NCBI RefSeq assembly: GCF_013705725.1
Contig: NZ_CP055481.1
Span: 1,054,001-1,118,000, forward strand
Source of the DNA: Klebsiella sp. RHBSTW-00484
Lineage (GTDB): Bacteria > Pseudomonadota > Gammaproteobacteria > Enterobacterales > Enterobacteriaceae
Direction of reading: 5' to 3'
Length of the DNA stretch: 64,000 bases
Shown here: positions 1 through 9,524 of the stretch, in pieces
Layout of the letters: each line of letters starts with the position of its first letter
How positions within the stretch are numbered: the stretch's first letter is position 1
The notes under the pieces: generated by a model
What the model was told of the DNA's origin: nothing
The model's input: the letters and a program-made list of their open reading frames with translations, nothing else
The model's database searches: none
Made by a program: the position numbers and the translations under genes

Positions 1-635
1 AAGTCTGCAAGCTTTGCCAGCCGCGAGTGTTCGTGGCTGGTGATGGACATCACTTTACAGCGGTGCAGGCTAAACTGGCTGGCGAAACGCAGGATCTCTT
101 CGGTTTCGCCGGAGACCGACAGCACGATCGCCAGCGCATTGCGCGCCATATCATTGGTGACCGGGAAATAAGGGTCATCGATATGATTGCTGAATTTCCC
201 AACGTTAGAAAAGAAGCGGGCACCATATTTCGCCAATGCGCCGGAAGTCCCCGCGCCAACGAAAATAATACGCTCAGAAGAGAGGATAATATCGACGGCC
301 TGTTCCAGTAATCCATCAAATTCATCATTATTGACGCTTTTGAAAAAGCTCATTATTTCACTGGCACCGATATTTGCCTGTTGAGGCTCATTCTGCTCCA
401 GATATAATTTAAAGCGTACGCGAAACTCTGAGTAGCCTTCGCACTGCAGTTTACGGCAGAAGCGCAGGACGGTTGTCGTAGAGACTCCGACGGCTTCCGC
501 CAGTTCGCGGATGGTCATATACATCACTTTGTCACGATTCTTAATAACGTAGTGATAGACCATCATCTCAAGATTGTTGAGACTGGCGATAGCAGCGTGG
601 GAGAAGATACTCACAGTGGCAAACTCACAATTCAT
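1..635 (-). CDS. RpiR/MurR-family transcriptional regulator (3' end cut by window)
   Basis: Reading the minus strand from the ATG at 635 gives a protein beginning MNCEFATVSIFS. An RpiR-type helix-turn-helix follows (TIRELAEAVGVSTTTVLRFCRKL, about residues 47-69), then the start of a SIS sugar-phosphate isomerase domain with the motif IIFVGAGTSGALA. The C-terminus lies beyond base 1. Members of this family sense phosphosugars and control sugar-uptake or catabolic genes. It is divergent from yqfB, with 23 bp between the starts, and sits where E. coli carries bglA, so a neighbouring sugar gene outside the window is a likely target. No specific ligand can be assigned. Confidence 0.85.
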   Translation of the reverse strand, partial: MNCEFATVSIFSHAAIASLNNLEMMVYHYVIKNRDKVMYMTIRELAEAVGVSTTTVLRFCRKLQCEGYSEFRVRFKLYLEQNEPQQANIGASEIMSFFKSVNNDEFDGLLEQAVDIILSSERIIFVGAGTSGALAKYGARFFSNVGKFSNHIDDPYFPVTNDMARNALAIVLSVSGETEEILRFASQFSLHRCKVMSITSHEHSRLAKLAD

Positions 636-658
636 AATGACCAGGACGGAATTATATC

Positions 659-970
659 ATGCAGCAGAATGACATTACCTTTTTTCAGCGCTTTCAGGAC
701 GACATCCTTGCCGGGCGTAAAACCATTACTATCCGCGATGCTGCCGAATCGCACTTTAAAGTGGGCGATATCTTGCGCGTTGGCCGCTACGAAGATAACG
801 GCTATTTTTGTACCATCCGCGTAGTGGCGACCTCAACGGTAACTCTGGAGACGCTGACCGATCTGCATGCGCAGCAGGAGAATATGACGCTGACGCAACT
901 ACGAGACGTGATTGCGGAGATCTATCCGGGTGAACAGCAGTTTTATGTCATTGAATTCGAAACGCTTTAA
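659..970 (+). CDS. yqfB: N4-acetylcytidine amidohydrolase, ASCH domain protein YqfB
   Basis: The product is 103 residues, the same length as E. coli YqfB. It has the ASCH fold signature near the N-terminus ([14 protein letters not shown], residues 14-27), including the conserved Lys and Thr that I associate with the active site of this family. YqfB is a small monomeric enzyme that hydrolyses N4-acetylcytidine to cytidine and acetate, linked to salvage of modified nucleosides. The gene stands alone between the divergent RpiR regulator and yqfA. The ATG at 659 starts a conserved [15 protein letters not shown] segment, so the start is secure. Confidence 0.93.
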   Translation: MQQNDITFFQRFQDDILAGRKTITIRDAAESHFKVGDILRVGRYEDNGYFCTIRVVATSTVTLETLTDLHAQQENMTLTQLRDVIAEIYPGEQQFYVIEFETL

Positions 971-1098
971 TAAAATAGTGAACGACTGTTAGTTGAAATT
1001 TAACTGTAACACTATGATTTTATAGTATTCATAAATATTCATCTTTTTATTTTAGCTAACAGGTGTTCACTGGAATCATTCTCAGTTAACCTAAGTGA

Positions 1099-1791
<693 letters not shown>

Positions 1792-1802
1792 ATTTCGCGA
1801 AA

Positions 1803-1897
1803 TCTCCCGGTGGCGCTAACGCTGGCCGGGCTACGAGCCCGCGCGGTTTGTGGTTTGGTAGCCCGGACAAGGCGCGTCAAGCGCCGCCTCCGGGACA
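1803..1897. repeat. REP pair (BIME) after yqfA
   Basis: Two GC-rich imperfect palindromes lie head to head. One is CCCGGTGGCGCTAACGCTGG followed by CCGGGCTAC. The other is GGTAGCCCGGACAAGGCGC followed by CGCCTCCGGG. They lie between yqfA and the converging dgaF gene, a typical place for bacterial interspersed mosaic elements, and may also act as a transcription barrier. The second unit is the intact counterpart of the REP that the insertion sequence at 9.6 kb has split. Confidence 0.85.
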
Positions 1898-1948
1898 TTC
1901 TCCGTTGGTGATGGCTTGCTTGCCAGGGCTACGGCTTGGTTTTTTTAT

Positions 1949-2692
1949 TTAGACTACGGCTTTCACTATATCCATTAATCTGCGGATATCTTCTGGTCGT
2001 GTATTGCCGGTTTGCGGGTCGATTATCGAGCTGTAAACATGAGGCATCACGCGAGGTACGCCTGCTTCCAGACAGCTTTGCAAAATAATGCCAAAATTAT
2101 CGAGATCGATTCCGCCGGTTGGTTCTATCAGCGTCATCCCGTTGCGCGCAGCGGCGGTCGCCAGCACATACAGCTCCGGTAGCGACTTCTCACCGCCCAT
2201 TGGAAAAAACTTCGCCGCATGCGCCCCTGAATCCTGCATCATACGTACCGCCGCATCGCAGGAAACGCGGGCGGGCGTTCCCTGACTACTGCTGACTCCA
2301 GTTGAAATCAGCACCTCGCCCGGCGTACCCGTCGGGCTGACCAGCGCGTTGATATGCGTCTGCCCGCCGCCCGTCGCCGCCAGCGCGCCAGCCGCAAAAC
2401 CGCAGCCGGTAAAGGTCTGGTTGACGTGCGCCGGATGTACCTTCGACGCGATCATCGCTGCCTTGTAATACTGTGCCGGATCCCCGGCTCCCAGCCCCAC
2501 GGAGATGGACGGCACCTCCGCCATCCAGCGTTTGATCTCCTGAACGCCGTCTTCCACTGAGGCAAACTGCGCGGAGAGCACGCCGATTACCGCATGGCCC
2601 TCTGCGGCATCATAGATTTCCCTGGCATTGGCAATATCTTTCGCCAGCACGTTGATCGCCACTCGTTGGCGATAAAAATTAATCTGCTGCAT
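1949..2692 (-). CDS. dgaF: 2-dehydro-3-deoxy-6-phosphogluconate aldolase of D-glucosaminate catabolism, DgaF
   Basis: The 247-residue protein is a KDGP-aldolase-family TIM barrel. It should cleave 2-keto-3-deoxygluconate 6-phosphate, the product of DgaE, into pyruvate and glyceraldehyde 3-phosphate. Visible family features are SVGLGAGDP, the segment AAKFFPMGGEK with the likely Schiff-base Lys, and LIEPTGGIDLDNF near the C-terminus. The ATG at 2692 is chosen because AAGGAG lies ten bases upstream and the longer reading frame adds only residues overlapping dgaE. The start overlaps the end of dgaE by 14 bases, consistent with translational coupling in the dgaABCDEF operon. It is the last gene of the operon. 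Confidence 0.9.
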   Translation of the reverse strand: MQQINFYRQRVAINVLAKDIANAREIYDAAEGHAVIGVLSAQFASVEDGVQEIKRWMAEVPSISVGLGAGDPAQYYKAAMIASKVHPAHVNQTFTGCGFAAGALAATGGGQTHINALVSPTGTPGEVLISTGVSSSQGTPARVSCDAAVRMMQDSGAHAAKFFPMGGEKSLPELYVLATAAARNGMTLIEPTGGIDLDNFGIILQSCLEAGVPRVMPHVYSSIIDPQTGNTRPEDIRRLMDIVKAVV

Positions 2693-3788
2693 GGTCTGCA
2701 ATCTCCTTGAGTCGCGCCACAATTAACGCCATTTCCCCTTCTGCGACCGTCCGTGGATCAAGGCTAAATACGCCCTGATGAAGGTTATAGCGTCGGGCAT
2801 AAATGGCGATATCGCCGCCGCGCAGTTGCGCTTCCACTTCACGGGCGTTAATGCCTAACGCCTGCGCATTCACCCGGACACGAATACGCCAGATGGCGCG
2901 CCCTGCTTCATCCTGCTCAATATCGGCGTTCAGCCCGCGAATGGCGGAAATCGCCTCCGCCACTGGCTGCAGTTGTTCGGCAGTCACTACCGCCTGCTCC
3001 TGATGATAATTTTCCAGCGCGTACACCAGCCCAACCATATTCTCCTTACCGATTTTCATCGCCCGCGCAATACCATGGTGCTGCGCCTTACAGGCGGTAA
3101 TCCACGGTTTCTTACCGGTGATAAACCCGGAGGTGGGCGCGTTAAAGGCTTTTGCCCCGCTGTAGACAACCATATCCGCTCCGCTCGCCACCCAGGCGTG
3201 CAAATCCTCCTCGGCGGCGGCATCAACAATCAGCGGCAGGTTGTGAACCTGCGCGACCTGCACGAAGTCTTCAATGCTCAACATCCCTTTCTGCACGCAG
3301 TGGTGCGATTTCACATACAGCAGCGCGGCGGTATTGCCAGTAATCGCGCTCTCCAGTTGCCAGCGGGCCGCCAGGTTGCTCGAACCCACCTCTACCACAC
3401 GCCCGCCGCCGAGGCGAATGGCGCTGGTAATCGGCGCACCGTAGTCGACGTTATGTCCACGCAGCATCACTACTTCGTTGGCCATACCGGAGCTGTCCGG
3501 TATCTGCGTGACTCTGGCCTGGTCACCACGAGTAATGGCGGCGGCGACGGCAATGGCGATGCCCGCCGAGGCGCAGGAAGTGACGTAACTGTCCTCAGCG
3601 CCGGTAAAGCGGGAAACCAGCTCGCCAGTACGGTCCACCAGTCTGTCGATTTCCACAAAGGCTGAAGCCGCCCGAGCCGTGGCCTGCATCACCTGTGGCG
3701 CGACGCTGGAGACGCCCAGAATCGTCATCTTGCCGCAGGCGTTAATCACCTGTTTTAGCCCCAACTGTTGATAGATGTTCTGCGTCAT
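2679..3788 (-). CDS. dgaE: D-glucosaminate-6-phosphate ammonia-lyase DgaE
   Basis: This 369-residue, fold-type-I PLP enzyme belongs to the SelA/DgaE family. The likely PLP-binding lysine is K213 in VVYSGAKAFNAP, preceded by the cofactor Asp in LIVDAAAEEDL (D189). It removes ammonia from D-glucosaminate 6-phosphate to give 2-keto-3-deoxygluconate 6-phosphate. The gene sits between the PTS membrane subunits and the aldolase DgaF, the same order as the Salmonella dga operon. It starts three bases after dgaD ends and overlaps dgaF. A relative in the same family is selenocysteine synthase, but the operon context makes the lyase assignment firm. Confidence 0.92.
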   Translation of the reverse strand: MTQNIYQQLGLKQVINACGKMTILGVSSVAPQVMQATARAASAFVEIDRLVDRTGELVSRFTGAEDSYVTSCASAGIAIAVAAAITRGDQARVTQIPDSSGMANEVVMLRGHNVDYGAPITSAIRLGGGRVVEVGSSNLAARWQLESAITGNTAALLYVKSHHCVQKGMLSIEDFVQVAQVHNLPLIVDAAAEEDLHAWVASGADMVVYSGAKAFNAPTSGFITGKKPWITACKAQHHGIARAMKIGKENMVGLVYALENYHQEQAVVTAEQLQPVAEAISAIRGLNADIEQDEAGRAIWRIRVRVNAQALGINAREVEAQLRGGDIAIYARRYNLHQGVFSLDPRTVAEGEMALIVARLKEIADHAAD

Positions 3789-3791
3789 GGT

Positions 3792-4652
3792 TTACAGCAC
3801 TCCCAGCAGCGAACAGACCACGCTCAGCGCGACAATCGACAGCAAAATAGTGGTGTAACGCGGCCCTTTCTTCAGCAGATAGAAGTAGACCGCGAATACC
3901 GCCGCCAGCGGCAGCAGGCCCGGCGCGATGGAGTCGAGGATCTGCTGGACAACCACCTCAGAACCTTTCAGGGCGCTGATTTTTAACGGCGTAGTGATTT
4001 TGACGTAGCTCGCCGAAAGCGCGCCCATCATGATCAAACCCAGCACGTTCGCGCCGTAGATCAGTTCTTTAATTCGCCCCCCTTGCAGCAGGCCGATTAT
4101 TGAGTCGCGCCCCAGCGTGTAGCCTTTGTGAACCATGCCGTAGCTGATCGCCAGCGTAATCGCCGGATAAAGAATTAAGGGCACAATGCCGCCCATTGCG
4201 CTGCCGTTGGCGGCGAACGGGATGAAAATCGCAATCAGCAGCGGCATCACAGCCGCCCAGATGATGGAATCGCCCATCCCGGCCAGCGGCCCCATCAGGC
4301 CGGTTTTAATCCCGGTGATCGAGGCATCGCTAATCGGCTCGCCGCGGGTTTTTTGCTCCTCCATCGCAATGGAGATCCCCTGAATCACCGCACCAAAGGT
4401 CTGTTCCGAGTTGAAGAAGTTCAGATGGCGTTTTAGCGCCTCTACCTGCTCCTCTTTTTGCGGGTAAAGCTTTTTGATGATCGGCGTCATCGATGCGCAG
4501 AAAATCAGGCTTTGCAGGCGCTCATAGGAGCTGGAAACTTCCGCACCCAGCCAGTAGATAAACCAGGCTTTGGTGATATCGGCTTTGGTCAGCGTGCCGC
4601 TTACTCGTGCGCGTTCGACCAGTTCATTCTGCATTACGTCGCTGCTCATCAT
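3792..4652 (-). CDS. dgaD: Mannose-family PTS component IID, D-glucosaminate, DgaD
   Basis: The 286-residue protein is an EIID subunit of the mannose/sorbose PTS family. The N-terminal cytoplasmic half carries the typical SYERLQSLIFCASM and MEEQKTRGEPISDASITGIKTGLMGPLAGMGDS segments. A hydrophobic C-terminal part and a final transmembrane helix (ILLSIVALSVVCSLLG) follow. With DgaC it forms the membrane channel that imports and phosphorylates D-glucosaminate. Its start overlaps the stop of dgaC by four bases. A second Met three bases downstream is an equally good start. Confidence 0.92.
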   Translation of the reverse strand: MMSSDVMQNELVERARVSGTLTKADITKAWFIYWLGAEVSSSYERLQSLIFCASMTPIIKKLYPQKEEQVEALKRHLNFFNSEQTFGAVIQGISIAMEEQKTRGEPISDASITGIKTGLMGPLAGMGDSIIWAAVMPLLIAIFIPFAANGSAMGGIVPLILYPAITLAISYGMVHKGYTLGRDSIIGLLQGGRIKELIYGANVLGLIMMGALSASYVKITTPLKISALKGSEVVVQQILDSIAPGLLPLAAVFAVYFYLLKKGPRYTTILLSIVALSVVCSLLGVL

Positions 4653-5398
4653 GCTGCTCCTTCATTTTTCGCCAGGCCTTTAATCAGGAAGGCCACGCAG
4701 GTGCCGAAGATGGCCATCGCCATGATGTCTACCTTCAGATAGAGCACCGCGAAGAATCCACCAATGAACCACGGCAGTAGGCTCTTTTTACCGATCACCA
4801 TAATGGTGATGGCGAAACCCAGCGCCGGGAGGATCCCGCCCATGATTTCAAAGGAGTGGGTCAGCCAGTGCGGCATCAGCTTGAGGAAACTTTCCACCAC
4901 GTTCTGGCCGAAATAGTTGGCGGCAAATACCACCGGGAAGCGCAGTACCAGCCCAAGCAGTGCCGGGTAGAGGAAGGCGCAGCGCATAATACCCGCCATA
5001 TTCGCCGTTTCCGCATGTTTATCCGCCATATGTACCCAGGCGGCGTTCAGCGTACGACGCAGCTGATCGAGGAACACGCCGATCACGCCAAACGGAATCG
5101 CCAGCGCTATCGCCAGGTTCGGATCCATCCCGGCCTTCACGGCAATGGGAATAGCAATACAGGCGGCCAGCGCGGGGTCCGACGGTACGTTACCGCCTGG
5201 CGTCGAAGTTACGCCGAGATAGACGAGCTGCATGCCCGCACCAATGATCATTGCCGTTTGCATGTTGCCAAGCAGCAAGCCGACGAAGACTGCGATAACC
5301 ACCGGCTGAAGCAGCATGGCGGAGAAGGTGTAGCCAAGGCGTAATCGGGCAAACCAGTAATACAATCCCATCAGGCTTGCAAAGACTAAAGTATCCAT
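4649..5398 (-). CDS. dgaC: Mannose-family PTS component IIC, D-glucosaminate, DgaC
   Basis: This 249-residue, very hydrophobic EIIC permease has the family hallmark GAGMQLVYLGVTSTPGGNVPSDP, with six to seven membrane segments around it. It forms the substrate translocation path with DgaD. GGAAAA precedes the ATG closely. A 145-bp gap filled by an ERIC element separates it from dgaB, whereas the rest of the operon is tightly packed, so the element was acquired inside an existing operon. Whether downstream expression is lowered by the ERIC cannot be judged from sequence. Confidence 0.92.
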   Translation of the reverse strand: MDTLVFASLMGLYYWFARLRLGYTFSAMLLQPVVIAVFVGLLLGNMQTAMIIGAGMQLVYLGVTSTPGGNVPSDPALAACIAIPIAVKAGMDPNLAIALAIPFGVIGVFLDQLRRTLNAAWVHMADKHAETANMAGIMRCAFLYPALLGLVLRFPVVFAANYFGQNVVESFLKLMPHWLTHSFEIMGGILPALGFAITIMVIGKKSLLPWFIGGFFAVLYLKVDIMAMAIFGTCVAFLIKGLAKNEGAA

Positions 5399-5408
5399 AA
5401 TATTTTCC

Positions 5409-5535
5409 TATACACTTCATCCTTCAGGCTGCCTCTTTGTTGGCTACCTTCGCTCACCCCAGTCACTTACTTTAGTAAGCTCCAGGGGATTCACTCAGTT
5501 GCCGCCTCGATGCATCCAGAATGATTTTGTGTATG
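5409..5535. repeat. ERIC element inside the dga operon
   Basis: This is a diverged but full-length 127-bp ERIC. The inner conserved blocks CGCTCACCCCAGTCACTTAC and GTAAGCTCCAGGGGATTCAC are intact, while both outer arms have drifted from the other copies in the window. It lies between dgaB and dgaC and would be transcribed as part of the operon mRNA, where it can fold into a long hairpin. Confidence 0.88.
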
Positions 5536-5543
5536 TTAAATGG

Positions 5544-6029
5544 TTAGAATTTTTTCAGGATATCGTCCAGAGACTGCGGCTTATCTTCCGGAATGGTCTG
5601 GAATACTGCCTTAATCCCGCGACTTTTCAGGTCGTTAAGAATGCCTACGTCTTTTTCATCCAGCGTGATGTTCTGGAAAACGACTTTGCGGTTCGGCCCG
5701 CCGCCTAAACCACCCACCTGAATGGCGGAGACATCAAACCCCAGCTGTACGGCTTCCTGAATCGCCGCCAGAGAAGGGAACAGCACCAGCACATTGCCAT
5801 CGCCAAGCTGATTTTCTTTCCACGATGCCGCAAAGCTCTGATTGCTGTAGCAATCCACTTTAATGTTTGGCGGTGCGGCCATCAGATAGATGTTTTTCAT
5901 AAACGGATCGGCGTCCAGCTCATCACTGACCACCGCAATCCGGTTGGCCTGAGATTGTCCGACCCACTTTGTCACCACCTGTCCATGAATCAGACGGCTG
6001 TCGATGCGACATAACACGATGTTAGCCAT
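5544..6029 (-). CDS. dgaB: Mannose-family PTS component IIB, D-glucosaminate, DgaB
   Basis: This is a 161-residue cytoplasmic EIIB protein. The phosphorylation site is His15 in the N-terminal signature RIDSRLIHGQVVTKW. The remainder follows the family fold, including FPSLAAIQEAVQLGF and IQVGGLGG. It accepts phosphate from DgaA and passes it to the incoming sugar acid at the DgaC/DgaD channel. It starts 12 bases after dgaA ends and precedes the ERIC-filled gap. Confidence 0.93.
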   Translation of the reverse strand: MANIVLCRIDSRLIHGQVVTKWVGQSQANRIAVVSDELDADPFMKNIYLMAAPPNIKVDCYSNQSFAASWKENQLGDGNVLVLFPSLAAIQEAVQLGFDVSAIQVGGLGGGPNRKVVFQNITLDEKDVGILNDLKSRGIKAVFQTIPEDKPQSLDDILKKF

Positions 6030-6041
6030 AATATTTTTCCC

Positions 6042-6467
6042 TTATTTTGGTTGTTGTAATTGACGAACGTGGGCGACAACGTCCAGACAGCTGCTGCGTG
6101 CGGCTTCCACCAGGTCGGCCACGCAGGCAGAGAGCGGCCCCTCTTCACGCCTGTCCAGCGCCTCCAGCAACAGCGAGGCATTTAGCCCGGAAACCACCGC
6201 CACCGGATAATCCGCACTCAGTCGCGCCGCCACGTTTGAGGTGGTACCGCCAACAAAATCGGTCAGAATGAGTGAACCTTCCGGCATGGTTTTCACAACG
6301 GCTTCGACACGCTGGTAAAATTCGCCCAGCGTATCGACGGGCATCAGCGCAATTTCCGTCACGCCTTTGATTTCGCCCGTCACCATGCACAGGCTGTTGC
6401 AAAGCTGTTGCCCCCAGCCGCCATGCGTCAGCAGCAGGATCTGGGACAAGGGTTCAGTGGTAGTCAA
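6042..6467 (-). CDS. dgaA: Mannose-family PTS component IIA, D-glucosaminate, DgaA (TTG start)
   Basis: The 141-residue EIIA domain protein has the phosphorylatable His15 in LLLTHGGWG and the family segment LILTDFVGGTTSNVAAR. It takes phosphate from HPr and donates it to DgaB. It is the first gene of dgaABCDEF. No ATG is available near the N-terminus. The TTG at 6467 follows a perfect AGGAGG at a spacing of five bases and is the best start. A sigma-54 promoter lies about 42-56 bases upstream of that start. Confidence 0.9.
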   Translation of the reverse strand: MTTTEPLSQILLLTHGGWGQQLCNSLCMVTGEIKGVTEIALMPVDTLGEFYQRVEAVVKTMPEGSLILTDFVGGTTSNVAARLSADYPVAVVSGLNASLLLEALDRREEGPLSACVADLVEAARSSCLDVVAHVRQLQQPK

Positions 6468-6508
6468 AATGGCCTCCTGGCTCTATTACGTTTACACACG
6501 TAGTAAGA

Positions 6509-6523
6509 GCAAAGGCTGTGCCA
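6509..6523 (-). promoter_or_regulatory. Sigma-54 (-24/-12) promoter of the dga operon
   Basis: The minus strand reads TGGCAC-AGCCT-TTGC, a full match to the sigma-54 consensus TGGCAC-N5-TTGC. It lies between dgaR and dgaA and points into dgaA, which fits the LevR-type activator encoded directly upstream. Transcription should begin about a dozen bases downstream, near 6497. Confidence 0.9.
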
Positions 6524-6587
6524 GAATTTGTGTCACGTGGGGGAGGAGAGAGGGCTGGCGAGGCGCAGAGCCACGCCAGATAAGGAG

Positions 6588-9386
6588 TTAGCGATACAAC
6601 AGTTCGTAGATATAAAAATATTCCGCGTCGGATAAACGGATGGCATAAGCCTCTTCGATAGGCAGGAAGGCGGATTTAATGACACTAAACGCCCGGGCAT
6701 CCAGATCGGGCTTGTTCTCCAGCGACATCTGTAACGGTTTGCGGTTAATCACGATATGCTCGACCATACAGCAGCAGTGGATCAGGAAGCGCAGTGTCAC
6801 CTGGCGGCTCGGTTTCAGCGAAAGTGAGGTGGTCAGATGGTTGAGCACGCCTTCCATCTCTTTGAGAATGCGCTGAGGATTGAGCACCGAAATATGGTTG
6901 ATGATGCTTTCCATGGTTAGCGCGCTGATAAAACGCATCGCGCTGCGCTCCATCTCCAGGCGGCGTTCGCTGCTTGAGAGATCCGGTGTCAGCAGGCTTA
7001 GCACCAGCTCCGGCCCCTGTTCGGAGAACAATTCTTCCAGCGAGATAAACGGAATATCCGGCAGACCGGGCTGGAAGGTGCCGACAATTCCCGCCAACCG
7101 TTCGCTGGGGTTAATCGCCTGCTGGACCCGCTCCAGACTGCGCACCTCGTTGTAGTCGAGGATCACCATCCGCGTGTCCTGTGACATCAGTTCGCCAAAG
7201 CTTTCCTCCAGCACCTTTTTGATTTTCTCCGCCGTGCCCATGCCGGTAATGCAGGAGATTACCAGTACTTTACCGCCGTTCTCCTGCTGCGGCGTGCAGA
7301 GCTGACAGGGGATATCTTTACTCTGCATTAACGCCGCCAACTGTGGTAACTCGCTGGTTTCATAGCTTAAATCCAGCCCTAACTCCAGCAGGCTGGTCAG
7401 AGTGATATTGGGCATCAGCAGTACATCAATCTGAAATAACTTGCTGATCGTACTACCAAAATGAATCAGTGAACCGATATCTACCATCAATATCAGCCGC
7501 TGCCAGCGTCGGGCCTGGATCATCTGGATTAACGTTTCGAGGGTGTCATGCACCGACTGCTCAAACGGCATGTCGATGGCGCTAAACAGCTCGCGCTCCA
7601 GCACCCGGTTCACGTACTGCGCCTGGCTGGTGGCCGTCGTCGAACCATGGGCAATCAAAATCACCCCGCAGTCCGGGCTGGCATCGATGCGCTGACGGTA
7701 ATGTCGACACTCTTTCAGGAACAGGCATAACCAGACCACTTCCGTCGCCGGGCACTGGATATGCAGTAGTTCGTTGATTTTTCGACACAGCAGCGTGGCA
7801 TTGTCGTATTCATCTTTACAGCGGTCGAGGATCAGGCTGGAGGAGTAAAGCTGCGGGATAAGACCACGCTGCACGTAGCCAATCAGTGCCAGAAAGTGCT
7901 TACGCAGCGGATTCACCAGGTTTTCAGGCAGCGTAAACGTAAGCACCTGCTCCACGCAGCCAATCAGCAGCGTCACGCGCTCCTCAATCTGATCGCCATA
8001 GCGCGGCGGATGGGCAATATTGTCGCGGCTGTAGAGACCATATTCAAAAATTGAACTGAGCTTATTTTTCAGGATTGCCAGCGTTTCAGCTGGCGGAACG
8101 TTGCTGTTGCGCAGATTGACATATTCGCGAGTCAGGAAGCTGTAAAACAGATCGCTCTCTTCAATCTCCGCCCCCGTCGCCAGCGAGGTTTTCAACGCCG
8201 GCAGCGTGCGCGCATCAACACTTAGCCGCTCTTTACCGTCAAATAGCGTATCGACCAGCAGACGCTGCTCCGGCGTGGCGTTAAACGGCATCTCCGCCAG
8301 CCGTTTATCCAGCTGTAGCGTATCGCTATGCTCCGTCATCCCTGATGCCCACGCCTGGGCACACAGGAACTGAATATCACTCTTGAGTTGGCCAATATTG
8401 CCTTCCAGCGGTTTATTTAACAGCCAGAGCAGCAGCGTTTTGTCGATGCTTATTGTGCGCTCGATTTTACGGCTCTCACGCTGTAAGAAGCCGACAATCA
8501 ATTCAACCTGCTCTTCCACCGAGCGCTGGCGAATACCGGGCAGATCGATGCAGACCTGAATACGCCGCTGGAAGGTGCGCAACAGCGCCGAGCTGACCGG
8601 TTCAGTCGTTGCACAAATCAGGCGTACCGAAATTGAGCGCGCAGTGGCGCTTGAGCCGAGCGGGCGATACTGGCCTTTGTCGAGAATGGAGAATAGCTTT
8701 TCCTGCCCTTCATATGGCAGACGGTGGACCTCATCGAGCAGTAGATAGCCACCATCTGCCTGTTCAACCAAACCGGGTTTATTCTCGTTTGCTCCGGTAA
8801 ATGCGCCCTGCCGGTGACCAAACAGGTGCGAGGAGAGCAGTTCCGGGTTATGGGCATATTCTGCACAGTTAAAGTAGACCAGCGGCGGCGCAGTTCCCGT
8901 TGCATGTTCGCAGGCAAAGCGATGCATCAGTTCGGCAAAGAAGGTTTTGCCAACGCCGGAAGGGCCGGTCAACAGCACATGCAACCCGTGGGGATAAAGT
9001 ACCGCAGCGCGGCCTTTTTCCACTGCGTCACGCAGACTACGGTCATAACCAATCAGGCCGCTAAAAGGGTCATCAGTCGAGTGGTCTTCCTGATGGGGGA
9101 GCAGATCGGCAACCGTGCGCACTTCACGCTCGGACTCATCCAGCGTGCGTCCCAGCAGCGTTTCCACCGCTTGACGGTGCAGGAAGAACACCGGACGGCC
9201 ACGACTCTTAATCGCCAAACCGTCGCTCCACAACTGATTGAGATCTTTGCTAACTGAGTTACGCGCCAGCCCAAGGTTAAAGCCGATGGCTTCTGCCGTA
9301 AACGCTGTCTCCTGCGCTAAATCCGCAAGACTCAAGCCGCTCGTCAGCCGCGCCAGCTCTCCCTGTATTACCTCAATCCGTCTCAT
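6588..9386 (-). CDS. dgaR: LevR/NtrC-type sigma-54 activator of the dga operon, DgaR
   Basis: The 932-residue regulator has an N-terminal helix-turn-helix (about 28-65, ending in SKDLNQLWSDGLAIK). An AAA+ sigma-54 activator core follows, with Walker A GPSGVGKT at 141-148, the sigma-54 contact loop GAFTGA at 194-199 and Walker B LLLDEVHRL near 216. The C-terminal half carries PTS regulation domains, an EIIA-Man-like domain with the His in ILIAHGST, an EIIB-like segment with Cys (LVISCITGMGTAEKIKK) and a last PRD. This is the LevR architecture, regulated by PTS phosphorylation state. It lies directly upstream of and in the same direction as dgaABCDEF. Confidence 0.92.
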   Translation of the reverse strand: MRRIEVIQGELARLTSGLSLADLAQETAFTAEAIGFNLGLARNSVSKDLNQLWSDGLAIKSRGRPVFFLHRQAVETLLGRTLDESEREVRTVADLLPHQEDHSTDDPFSGLIGYDRSLRDAVEKGRAAVLYPHGLHVLLTGPSGVGKTFFAELMHRFACEHATGTAPPLVYFNCAEYAHNPELLSSHLFGHRQGAFTGANENKPGLVEQADGGYLLLDEVHRLPYEGQEKLFSILDKGQYRPLGSSATARSISVRLICATTEPVSSALLRTFQRRIQVCIDLPGIRQRSVEEQVELIVGFLQRESRKIERTISIDKTLLLWLLNKPLEGNIGQLKSDIQFLCAQAWASGMTEHSDTLQLDKRLAEMPFNATPEQRLLVDTLFDGKERLSVDARTLPALKTSLATGAEIEESDLFYSFLTREYVNLRNSNVPPAETLAILKNKLSSIFEYGLYSRDNIAHPPRYGDQIEERVTLLIGCVEQVLTFTLPENLVNPLRKHFLALIGYVQRGLIPQLYSSSLILDRCKDEYDNATLLCRKINELLHIQCPATEVVWLCLFLKECRHYRQRIDASPDCGVILIAHGSTTATSQAQYVNRVLERELFSAIDMPFEQSVHDTLETLIQMIQARRWQRLILMVDIGSLIHFGSTISKLFQIDVLLMPNITLTSLLELGLDLSYETSELPQLAALMQSKDIPCQLCTPQQENGGKVLVISCITGMGTAEKIKKVLEESFGELMSQDTRMVILDYNEVRSLERVQQAINPSERLAGIVGTFQPGLPDIPFISLEELFSEQGPELVLSLLTPDLSSSERRLEMERSAMRFISALTMESIINHISVLNPQRILKEMEGVLNHLTTSLSLKPSRQVTLRFLIHCCCMVEHIVINRKPLQMSLENKPDLDARAFSVIKSAFLPIEEAYAIRLSDAEYFYIYELLYR

Positions 9387-9524
9387 TCTCTTTACCGCTT
9401 AAGAAATAAATGATTGTTCAGAACATACACTATTCTGCTATGCAAGAAAGTGGCCTGGGGCCAGAGATGGTGCATTAGCTCAGACGGCTATGGCAGTTGA
9501 GGGACGACGGGGAGGCGGTATCGC

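Noticed and set aside
2973..3665. Long plus-strand frame opposite dgaE
   Set aside because: It is a shadow of the dgaE coding strand with no ribosome site or family resemblance; the same holds for the frames opposite lysS, prfB and dpaL.
9460..9500. tRNA-like sequence (GGTGCATTAGCTCAGACGGC)
   Set aside because: It resembles a D-arm only; no anticodon or T arm with matching acceptor stem follows.
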